The notes under the pieces: generated by a model
Seen by the model: the letters and a program-made list of their open reading frames with translations, nothing else
The model's database searches: none
Told to the model about the DNA's origin: nothing
Shown: positions 25,486-33,496 of the stretch, piece after piece
Layout: every line of letters starts with the position of its first letter
Numbering within the stretch: position 1 is the first letter of the stretch
Position numbers and translations under genes: made by a program
Source of the DNA: Ruminococcaceae bacterium AB4001
GTDB lineage: Bacteria > Bacillota > Clostridia > Saccharofermentanales > Saccharofermentanaceae
NCBI GenBank assembly: GCA_000621765.1
Contig: JHXJ01000005.1
Location: forward strand, 62,001 to 126,000
Reading direction: 5' to 3'
DNA: 64,000 nt

Positions 25486-27051
25486 CTAATAGTTATCGGG
25501 CAGGTCGTTCTCCAAAAGGATGTATCTGTGCCCTTCACCTTTTATTGTGTATGCATACGCCAATGCGTCTTCAAGTTTATCATAGATAAGGCACTTTTTC
25601 TCAGGAAATCCCTTGCTCAGCACGCCGTTCCTGATCGGAACAGCACGCTTTTTTCCTACCAGAAGAATGTAATCGCAGCAATCGGCTGCATATGTACCGA
25701 AGTTGTAGTTATATTCCTCTTCCTTATCTCCAAGCTCGACCATTCCGGGGGTAATAAGTATCCTTATTCCGTCAAACATGGCAAGCGTTTCAACGGCTGC
25801 TTTGGAGCCGACCGGATTTGAATTATACGCATCGTCGATGATGGTTACATTCCCGTGATCCTTCATCTGCATCCTGTGCTCGACAGGCTGTATCCTTCTG
25901 ACAGGAACGATCAGATCCTTTAAGGCGATTCCCAGGGAATTTGCGACAGCGATAGCACCCATGACGTTGATCACGTTATGCATTCCGATCAGTTTCATCT
26001 GGTATCTTTCGCTCTCTCCGCCAGGAGTAACCACGGTAAACTCAGTTCCGAATCTGGATACCGAAATATCCTTGGCATAAAATCCCTGTCCTTCATGCTC
26101 CGAGAAATACATCACCCTGTTCGGATAATCTGAAGCTTTGCGCTGAATGTATTCATTATCGCCATTGAGGAAAAGCATTCCGTCAGAGGGAACCGCATCA
26201 GCAAGTTCATACTTGGTGCCGATGATATTATCAATATTTCCGAAGGTATCCAGATGCTGAGGACCTATCGAAGTGATGATGCCGTGCTTTGGCTTGACGA
26301 GATCGCATATCTCCTTAATGTCTCCTACCCTTCTGGCACCCATCTCGCAGATAAATACTTCATGGGTCGGCTTAAGATATTCCCTTATGGTTCTGGTAAC
26401 ACCCAGGGTCGTATTGTAGTTTCCGGGAGTGACAAGAACATTGTATTTAGCCTGGAGCAGTGTCTGCAGATAATACTTTACGCTTGTCTTTCCATAACTT
26501 CCGGTAACACCGATGATAAGAAGCTCCGGCATTCCCTTCAGTTTGCGCTTGGCATCGTTGATATAATGCCGGTTTATCATCAGTTCCATCGGGCGGTTGA
26601 TCAAATTCGCGATAAGGCAGATCACCATCTGTCCGGAAACAAGGAGCATAAGCACGCCGGAAACGGGGTTGAGCCCGACAAGGAAGAATACAAGTACAAG
26701 CGGGATCAGCGTCAGGATGATAACTGTCGTTATCAGACGCTTTACCCTTGCTGTATATACAAGTTTCTTCTTGGTATTGATCCTGCGCAAAGCCCTGTAT
26801 ACTGCAATAACGAGCAGCAAAACAAGATACAGAAGGATATCAAGTGCAAGGAACGGGAAGAACAGACGGAATACTGCGACAACTGCGCCAAATCCAATGA
26901 GCCACTGCTGGCGGAGATTCTTCTTTATCCACCAGAAATGCTCGTCCGTTTTATAGCCGTTCAGCTGGAACATATGGATGTTATGCCGCATTACGAGGAA
27001 TGCCGCATATATTGAAAGTACAAGCATGATCACCGTTCTAACTATCATCAT
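25486..27051 (-). CDS. Membrane-anchored MurF-like Mur ligase
   Basis: A 521-residue protein. The first 170 residues hold about five membrane helices. The rest is a Mur ligase: P-loop GVTGSYGKTS, then GNYNTTLGVTR, EMGARRVGDI, and a C-terminal domain with VEHRMQMKDHG, IIDDAYNSNP and ENDLPDNY. MurF adds D-Ala-D-Ala to the UDP-MurNAc tripeptide; this membrane-tethered version is a clostridial paralogue found with Ddl and dipeptidases. The start overlaps the hydrolase stop as ATGA, so translation is coupled. Whether it acts on a lipid-linked or soluble precursor is not known. Confidence 0.8.
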   Translation of the reverse strand: MMIVRTVIMLVLSIYAAFLVMRHNIHMFQLNGYKTDEHFWWIKKNLRQQWLIGFGAVVAVFRLFFPFLALDILLYLVLLLVIAVYRALRRINTKKKLVYTARVKRLITTVIILTLIPLVLVFFLVGLNPVSGVLMLLVSGQMVICLIANLINRPMELMINRHYINDAKRKLKGMPELLIIGVTGSYGKTSVKYYLQTLLQAKYNVLVTPGNYNTTLGVTRTIREYLKPTHEVFICEMGARRVGDIKEICDLVKPKHGIITSIGPQHLDTFGNIDNIIGTKYELADAVPSDGMLFLNGDNEYIQRKASDYPNRVMYFSEHEGQGFYAKDISVSRFGTEFTVVTPGGESERYQMKLIGMHNVINVMGAIAVANSLGIALKDLIVPVRRIQPVEHRMQMKDHGNVTIIDDAYNSNPVGSKAAVETLAMFDGIRILITPGMVELGDKEEEYNYNFGTYAADCCDYILLVGKKRAVPIRNGVLSKGFPEKKCLIYDKLEDALAYAYTIKGEGHRYILLENDLPDNY

Positions 27052-27827
27052 GCCGCACCTATCCCAAAGTAGGCCTGGATCACAGCCCTGAATTTATTCG
27101 GATTCTCGATAAAAGAAAAATGGCCGGTCCCTTCAAGTACGACCAGTCCGGATGATGGGATCTTCTCCTTCATAATCTGCGCGTCGGAAATAGGAGTCGC
27201 AGTGTCCTTATCACCCCATACAAGGAGCGTATCCTGCTTAATTTTCGGGAGAAGTTCCGTAAGATCTTCGTTTACCGCCTTAACAAGACACTGTCTCATA
27301 ATAGGCGAAGCGTTTCTGTAATCCGCAGATCCCTGGCGGCTCCTCCAATCGTCGATCAGTTCCGGGAAAAGATAATATATGACTTTGTTCCTGAATATCC
27401 TGTTGAGGATCTTATACTTTCTGGTCTTCAGCTTCTTCCATAGGGATCTCTTGGGCATGATCCCGGCACTGTCGATCAGAACGATCCTGTCGATCTCAAA
27501 CGGGATGCTTTCTCTGGCAGCGAGCTTGATTATGACTCTTCCACCATAAGAATGGCCTATCAGAGTAGCCTTTTTGATCTCAAGCGCCTGCATGAACTTA
27601 CAGAAGAAATCCGTAAAATCATCAACGCTCCAAGCCTCTTCCGGCTCATCACTTCCGCCAAATCCCGGGAAATCGAACTGCACAACGCGGTAAACCCGGT
27701 TAAGAGAGTCTGCAACCCAGTCATAGACCCCAAGATGAGTTCCCCAGCCCTGGAGTATTACGATAGTCTCAGTTCCTTCACCGGTTATCTTATAGTTAAC
27801 GCTGTGCCCGTCTACGATAATATTCAT
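27048..27827 (-). CDS. Alpha/beta hydrolase
   Basis: A 259-residue hydrolase and first gene of the operon. It shows the oxyanion segment ILQGWGTH, the nucleophile elbow GHSYGG, the acid in VWGDKDTATP and the base in GTGHFSF. The start at 27827 gives MNIIVDGHSVNYK, the normal family beginning. An in-frame open stretch runs 159 bases further upstream but encodes no family sequence and covers the promoter. No ribosome site exists, and a consensus promoter sits so close that the mRNA should begin at or one base before the ATG. Substrate unknown; an ester or amide in envelope metabolism fits the neighbours. Confidence 0.85.
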   Translation of the reverse strand: MNIIVDGHSVNYKITGEGTETIVILQGWGTHLGVYDWVADSLNRVYRVVQFDFPGFGGSDEPEEAWSVDDFTDFFCKFMQALEIKKATLIGHSYGGRVIIKLAARESIPFEIDRIVLIDSAGIMPKRSLWKKLKTRKYKILNRIFRNKVIYYLFPELIDDWRSRQGSADYRNASPIMRQCLVKAVNEDLTELLPKIKQDTLLVWGDKDTATPISDAQIMKEKIPSSGLVVLEGTGHFSFIENPNKFRAVIQAYFGIGAA

Positions 27828-27834
27828 GTGCAAT

Positions 27835-27863
27835 ATTATATAACTATAAGAAAATATGTCCAA
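27835..27863 (-). promoter_or_regulatory. Near-consensus sigma-A promoter, apparently leaderless
   Basis: On the minus strand TTGGAC (27858-27863), a 17-base spacer and a perfect TATAAT (27835-27840) are followed by only seven bases before the hydrolase ATG. The predicted +1 is at or next to the A of the ATG. It drives the hydrolase-to-CARF operon. Confidence 0.8.
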
Positions 27864-27909
27864 ACGGAAGAGAAATGGGCAGTATCTTTGCGGCAAATGG
27901 GCTATTTCA

Positions 27910-29277
27910 TCATTTTCTGCGGTTTGAGAGCAGTTTCTTACGGCACTTTTTTGAATATTCGTTAGGACCGCCGAAATGCCGGTCAAAACACTCTAAAGCC
28001 TGATAGTAATCGCTGAAGCATTCGGAATAGACCTGACCTTTACGGAAATCGCCGATACCGCCATACTCCTGGTCGATTGACTGCAGTTTTTTCCCGATAT
28101 TCCGCCTGACAGCTTCATCCGACGTATTGCAGGCCAGGTTCAGCAATGCATCCGTCAGAACCTCTGCTATTTCATGCCTGGAACAATAATCCCTGCCTAT
28201 GACCGGCTGCTCGGGAATATCTGCCAGGTTTTCTTCAACCCTTAAGCAGAGATTATATGAGTAGATCCAATCAAAGGTGTTTTTGTCCGGATCAGAAGAC
28301 AGCTTTAAGGCGATCGCAGTCGTCCTGGAATCCGGATTAATCCCGGGTATTGCCCTGATGTATGTCATCGCGCTGCTGTCATCGTGATAAATCAAACGTC
28401 TTCCCTCGTTAGAGGGCGCGTCTTCCTGCTCGGAAAACAGTATGCCCAGACGTCTGGCAGACTCAACATCACCATCAAAGGCTCTTTTTACCGAATGAAG
28501 GATCTGATATGCAGATAAAGCTCCTTCCGATAAATCCAGCAATTGTCCGTATCCGAATTCTTTCGCAAACTGATCCAGATCATAGCTTCCTTCTATCCCG
28601 GCCTCACGCAGGCAGCAATAATAATGCAGTGCATCAAAAAACAAACTGTAATATTCGTTTCTGGAATAGCGGGATCCCTTTGACCGGGCCAGTTTATTCC
28701 AGTCTATGCTGTCGAATCCGACAAGCAGCTCCATCGCCAAATTCAGATCAGGATCGATTCCAAACCCGAAGATATAACAGACAGCTCTTGATAAAAATGC
28801 CTCGCCATGCTCAAACTCGCTATAGAGCATGCGGTTATCGATCATTGCTTCAAACTCATCAATTAACTGAAGACCGTCCGCACCCGAAAAGCATTCCTTA
28901 TACTCATCAGAAGACCATCTCAAAAGATTTATCTCTCCGCGCGGCTCCTCAACGGCAAACTCTATTTCAGCAGGATAATCCAGCTTATGCTTAGCTATTA
29001 AAGTCGGTCGGAATGCCGTCTGAGACAGATCCATAACAGCATCAACATCGCCAAATGACTGGTAATACAACATCATTCTGCGTTTGGACACATAAGATCC
29101 GTTTCTGGCCGCTTTGATATCCCACTCAATGAACTTTTTATAATCCTTATCCGTTCCCCATCCCCAGAAATATGCATCAGCGATCCATGTCTGGGCCCAC
29201 GATATCCTTTTTTCGGCCAAGACCATGTAATGATCAAACAGTTTCTTTAATTCACTCTTCTCTTGTTCAAGATCCAT
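27910..29277 (-). CDS. Sel1/TPR-type helical repeat protein, unknown
   Basis: A 455-residue, helix-rich protein with weak Sel1-like units, for example ISWAQTWIADAYFWGWGTDKDYKKFIEWDIKAA at the N-terminus. Two further units carry the ALSA..LHSVKRAFDGDVESARRLG pattern. No catalytic motif is seen. It is the last gene of the tubulin/GTPase/VWA operon, 35 bases after the zinc-ribbon gene. It is probably a scaffold for protein contacts within that system, which is inference from fold and place. Confidence 0.6.
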   Translation of the reverse strand: MDLEQEKSELKKLFDHYMVLAEKRISWAQTWIADAYFWGWGTDKDYKKFIEWDIKAARNGSYVSKRRMMLYYQSFGDVDAVMDLSQTAFRPTLIAKHKLDYPAEIEFAVEEPRGEINLLRWSSDEYKECFSGADGLQLIDEFEAMIDNRMLYSEFEHGEAFLSRAVCYIFGFGIDPDLNLAMELLVGFDSIDWNKLARSKGSRYSRNEYYSLFFDALHYYCCLREAGIEGSYDLDQFAKEFGYGQLLDLSEGALSAYQILHSVKRAFDGDVESARRLGILFSEQEDAPSNEGRRLIYHDDSSAMTYIRAIPGINPDSRTTAIALKLSSDPDKNTFDWIYSYNLCLRVEENLADIPEQPVIGRDYCSRHEIAEVLTDALLNLACNTSDEAVRRNIGKKLQSIDQEYGGIGDFRKGQVYSECFSDYYQALECFDRHFGGPNEYSKKCRKKLLSNRRK

Positions 29278-29312
29278 TTCAGACTCACTTAATCACAATA
29301 TCCATATCCCTG

Positions 29313-30437
29313 TCACGCCGTATCTCTCAACACCGTATAACGGTTAATGATATAAAATCTCCACTCTTCCTCAGACTCCACACGATTGAGAGCATCAATG
29401 GCTATGTTTAGAATCTTCTTTCTTTTGCGGTAGTTATGTTTAAACTCACAGATCTTTACCATGGAATTAACGGCATAATCCAAAAACAGCCATTCCCAGG
29501 TATTCAGATATGAACCTTCATAATGACGCGCTATAACCGATGAGCAATAGTCAACGTTTTCGAGCGGGCTCATATAGGATTCTGCCTTATTGATGCATTC
29601 CCTCCTGATTTCAACAACTGACCTGGAATCGATCATTGGAATACCCTGGTCTTCAAGCTTTTTCGCATTCAGTGACTGACGGTAAAACGCATTGGCGGCC
29701 AGGATCATAAATCTGTCATCTGAAAACGCAGATGCAATTCCCGAACATTTCACTTCATACTGATTTGCAGCGTAATATCTGTTAGCACGGCGTTCATTCT
29801 CAGCTTCGAACAAAAGCTGCACGCAATAATAGAAAGCAATGTTACTCTGAATATCCCTGAATAATCTCCAGTCAATGTCCAACTGACTGTACTTTTTGTA
29901 TCTGTCCGCAAGGATATTCATCCTTTGATGCAGGCTTTCAAATCTCTGAAGCAGTTCAGATTCATCGTCCCAGGAGCACTCTTCATCTATCAATGCCCTG
30001 TAATCTTTACAAAGAGAAAGAAACTCTGACTTAAAATCCTCATAACCGGTCTCAAACTCATACGAGTCACTGCGTTTCCTTGCATCTTCAGCGAATTGCA
30101 TTAATTCCGGACCGTCTGCTATAGTCTCAGGATTAGCCTGGGATAAAGTGTAAGCATTATTCAGTTGGTTAGATATCTCATTCCATTTGTCCCGAAGTAT
30201 TCCGGCAGGCGCAAACGGATTACTGACCATCTGTTTCTGATAGAGACTGACAGCTTCCGACTTGACCTTATAGTATTCTTCAAGATCGACCTTGATACCA
30301 ATGCTGTCGTTTCTTACAAAGACAGGTTCCTGTCTGACTTCCTGAACAGGAATCACGGCGTTAACAGGCGTTCCACACTTTTTGCAGAATTGATCTCTCT
30401 TTTTTAATTTTCTTCCGCATTTACTGCAGTAAGCCAT
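29313..30437 (-). CDS. Zinc-ribbon helical protein, unknown
   Basis: A 374-residue protein with an N-terminal zinc ribbon (CSKCG at 4-8, CKKCG at about 18-22). A long helical region with coiled-coil character follows and ends in a Trp/Arg-rich tail. I chose the ATG at 30437, with AGGGTG 5 bases upstream, over an in-frame GTG four codons earlier. It has no recognised catalytic residues. Its place after the second tubulin-like gene, and the zinc ribbons also found in the GTPase of the same operon, suggest an adaptor role. Confidence 0.6.
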   Translation of the reverse strand: MAYCSKCGRKLKKRDQFCKKCGTPVNAVIPVQEVRQEPVFVRNDSIGIKVDLEEYYKVKSEAVSLYQKQMVSNPFAPAGILRDKWNEISNQLNNAYTLSQANPETIADGPELMQFAEDARKRSDSYEFETGYEDFKSEFLSLCKDYRALIDEECSWDDESELLQRFESLHQRMNILADRYKKYSQLDIDWRLFRDIQSNIAFYYCVQLLFEAENERRANRYYAANQYEVKCSGIASAFSDDRFMILAANAFYRQSLNAKKLEDQGIPMIDSRSVVEIRRECINKAESYMSPLENVDYCSSVIARHYEGSYLNTWEWLFLDYAVNSMVKICEFKHNYRKRKKILNIAIDALNRVESEEEWRFYIINRYTVLRDTA

Positions 30438-30479
30438 AATCACCCTCACAGATTCAGAAATATGTTCGGTTGACTATTG

Positions 30480-30488
30480 ATTATATCA
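30480..30488 (-). promoter_or_regulatory. Possible internal promoter (extended -10)
   Basis: TGATATAAT lies on the minus strand about 42 bases upstream of the zinc-ribbon start, in the gap after the second tubulin-like gene. No -35 match is present, so it may be a secondary promoter for the last two genes. Confidence 0.35.
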
Positions 30489-30499
30489 TTCCAATCTGT

Positions 30500-33403
30500 T
30501 TACTTCTGCTTCAAAATGCTTATTGAATCTACAATTTCATTGTGCTTTTCAATTTCCGCCATTACGATCTTCTGTAAACATGGCGCCTTCACGAAATATT
30601 CTATTCTGACCATTTCCCGGTTATTTTCATCCTCAACACTTCCACTATCAAGGAATTCATTAGGTGAATCGTAAACGATGTCATCCTTCATTCTCTCCAA
30701 CACATTTACAGACTCAATGCGATCTTCATCCCGCGTCTTCTTTTCACCCTCATCAAACACTTTTCTAAAGTCATCCATAAAGGTGTCACTGATCGAAAAA
30801 ATACCAAAACCTCTATCATCAACAGGTCGAATGACTCTTTTCTCAATTGCTTCAAGATATAAATCTTTAGCATATTGCGCCTGCTCAACAATTCTAGGAC
30901 TAGCATCGTAAGAATCGAATAACCGCATTGGGACAGGAGATGGTAAGCAGCTCCAATCCCTATCCGTTGTTTCCTCTCCATATACAAAACTTTTCCCGTT
31001 CTCGTAAATGTGATGACCGGTAGCCTTACAATTAATACTATCTTTTTCGAATCTGAAAATACCCTGATATCCATACATAGGAACACCATCAAAACATCTG
31101 ATTACAGATATTCTGTCAGATTCATCACTTGTTCGTGATGCTAATTCATCACCATATATATCTTGAATATTATTTGCGGCTAGTATTGCCTCGGAACAAT
31201 TAGAAGGACAAGTTATATAACCGATTTTCGAAGCCTGATTGATATCATAAGTATTGGTAGCCCCAAACATCGGATCAGCCTTCGCAATCAGTCCGTGCAT
31301 TGATTCCTGTAACCTGCCAACAATTACTGCAGGAACAATCGGGCCAATCAAAGTCTGAAAATAATCTGTAATTGTCTTTGTTGTATATGCGATGAAAGAA
31401 TTAGTGAAATACCGGTTAACAAACGAAGAGATATAGTTTTCATTTCCTCTTATCCATGCGTTTATACCTGCTTCAGAGCTCAACTCCTTCATAAAGGACC
31501 GGATATTCAAATTCATATTCATTGCAGCAATAGTTTGTGTAAGATCCGGTAAAACATCCTCAAATGCAGCAATATGACTCTCATAATTGAGATGCGTAAA
31601 AACACCGCACTCAAGATATTTCTTATTGTCATCAAAGGTGTCCACTAATCCCCGTAATGTACTCGTCAAAACATAAAAGAATTCAGTAGACAACTTAACC
31701 AACTGATCACGAAGCGTTTTCATCAAGTCCAACATTCTACTCATTGCAGTTTCTCTTGCACGATGAAGATAAAGGATGCGTGTAGCATTGGCATAAGTTC
31801 TATATTTTTGGTTTCGGCTCATTAATAATCTTGAGCCGTTGCCAAAGAATGCATCTCTGGATTCTTTCCATTCCCTATAAAGATTATCTTCCAGAGCATG
31901 TTCATGATTAAGCTTATCATGTGCTTCCATAATATATCCTTCAATAGTTGCAACAATATTCAAGCCTGTATTCGACTTCAGGAGCTTTGCAGCGAAAAAC
32001 GGTCCGTAGTCAGGATCAGCTGCGATATCTCTAAGTGCAATAAAAATCTTCGCGATTATGGAATAAGTTGCACTTTGCTGCCATGCTTGGATATCTGAAT
32101 AGTTTTTGATCTCTCGTGACACTAGTGAATAATTTTTCTCGATCTTTTCGGATGTTCTGGCATGCATATCAGCAAAATACATTACAGTAAGATCATCATT
32201 GGCAAATGCATCTTTCCAGCTGACATCATTCAACGGGAATGCAGTAAGATCTGCACCTGAAATCAGTTGTGAATAAATCTTGTCGTAAGACAAAGCGTTC
32301 TTATTTACAAACTCTAAGCAATCTTCTTTTGTGGGAGACTTATCTTTGAGCGATGATGACATGTGATCAAATACTGATGAGGTCAGATATGTAACAACTT
32401 CCTTACGCGGAAGTGTTGCAACTGAAGCTCCGATAATTCGATATCCGTATTCAGCTCCATATGCCTTGTGAATATGTGATATTCTTCGATGATATGTTGA
32501 AAATGAACTTGCCAAACCAAAAGCAGAAGAATCAGTATGAATATCAATGACATAATCTGAAGCGACATTCAATGCATAATTGTAACTGTCCGCAAGTGCA
32601 TTACCATCAACTGTAAAAGCTGAAACCAGATGACAAATATCTACAGGCTGCCTCGTAGTCTCTATCAGGCCAACACCTTCATATTGCTGAGACCATTTAT
32701 CTCCATTTCTCTCGAAATTCATGCAATAGTCTAATTCTTGAAGAGCAGCATATCCGTTATGCTCCAGAAATCGTATAACATCATATAACTCCCCTCGAGT
32801 TTTTACTTTATTGATATTCACATCGGGAAGGAAGAAATAACCGCAAACATAACAGTTAGTAACACCACTCCGTTTAACAGCTTCCTGCACAAGATAACAA
32901 GCATCAAGAAATGAACCACCACCGGTGTTTCCACACACTCCGCTGAATATATGAATGTACACTCTGGGTTGATAAAGATTCGCTCTTGCATCATAAATCA
33001 AAGTTTCTATACGTTCACGGAATTCATTGGCTTTTCCGGTGAACAGATATCTTCCAAACTGACGATTTCTGCCCGCATTGTAACTCATACTACTACAAGC
33101 AATTCTGAAACACTCAGTATCAGGATCCAAACTGCAGAAGTATCCAAAAGGACTCTCTTCACGTGGTATAAACGAATATTCATCCGAATCAACTGCGAGG
33201 AATTTAATATGATCATAATGAGGAACTGGTGAATCCGGATCATCCGGCCGGATACGATTATAGATCTTCGCCTTCAGATTCTTGAGACAATCTATTCCGG
33301 TACCGCCTAATCCGATGCAGATTACTGCACAGTTATCAATTTTCATCTGTTGTGATACGTCAATGAGGCCGCCCTGTTTGCTAAGCAATAGTCTTTGATA
33401 CAT
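30500..33403 (-). CDS. Tubulin-like protein, shorter paralogue
   Basis: A 967-residue protein of the Tubulin_2 type. The N-terminal GTP fold shows GLGGTG (31-36), the acidic strand FLAVDSDE and an FtsZ-style glycine loop reading SGVCGNTGGGSF (154-165). Compared with the paralogue at 44975-48367 it matches along most of its length. It lacks about 30 residues near position 105, where the paralogue has GAGGTRQ but this one reads NAGRNRQ. It also lacks about 130-150 residues at the C-terminus. A weaker nucleotide site and a non-motor or capping role are inference. GAGGAA lies 8 bases before the ATG. Confidence 0.75.
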   Translation of the reverse strand: MYQRLLLSKQGGLIDVSQQMKIDNCAVICIGLGGTGIDCLKNLKAKIYNRIRPDDPDSPVPHYDHIKFLAVDSDEYSFIPREESPFGYFCSLDPDTECFRIACSSMSYNAGRNRQFGRYLFTGKANEFRERIETLIYDARANLYQPRVYIHIFSGVCGNTGGGSFLDACYLVQEAVKRSGVTNCYVCGYFFLPDVNINKVKTRGELYDVIRFLEHNGYAALQELDYCMNFERNGDKWSQQYEGVGLIETTRQPVDICHLVSAFTVDGNALADSYNYALNVASDYVIDIHTDSSAFGLASSFSTYHRRISHIHKAYGAEYGYRIIGASVATLPRKEVVTYLTSSVFDHMSSSLKDKSPTKEDCLEFVNKNALSYDKIYSQLISGADLTAFPLNDVSWKDAFANDDLTVMYFADMHARTSEKIEKNYSLVSREIKNYSDIQAWQQSATYSIIAKIFIALRDIAADPDYGPFFAAKLLKSNTGLNIVATIEGYIMEAHDKLNHEHALEDNLYREWKESRDAFFGNGSRLLMSRNQKYRTYANATRILYLHRARETAMSRMLDLMKTLRDQLVKLSTEFFYVLTSTLRGLVDTFDDNKKYLECGVFTHLNYESHIAAFEDVLPDLTQTIAAMNMNLNIRSFMKELSSEAGINAWIRGNENYISSFVNRYFTNSFIAYTTKTITDYFQTLIGPIVPAVIVGRLQESMHGLIAKADPMFGATNTYDINQASKIGYITCPSNCSEAILAANNIQDIYGDELASRTSDESDRISVIRCFDGVPMYGYQGIFRFEKDSINCKATGHHIYENGKSFVYGEETTDRDWSCLPSPVPMRLFDSYDASPRIVEQAQYAKDLYLEAIEKRVIRPVDDRGFGIFSISDTFMDDFRKVFDEGEKKTRDEDRIESVNVLERMKDDIVYDSPNEFLDSGSVEDENNREMVRIEYFVKAPCLQKIVMAEIEKHNEIVDSISILKQK

Positions 33404-33496
33404 TTTAAGTTCCTCACCAATCTATACTACTCATATTCTGAAGAAATTCTCTAGATTCAAACATTCAGATCAGACGGAAAACACTGAGCCTACTGA

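Noticed and set aside
27828-27986. N-terminal 53-residue extension of the alpha/beta hydrolase
   Set aside because: It encodes no family sequence, overlaps the upstream gene's end and would place the promoter inside the gene.
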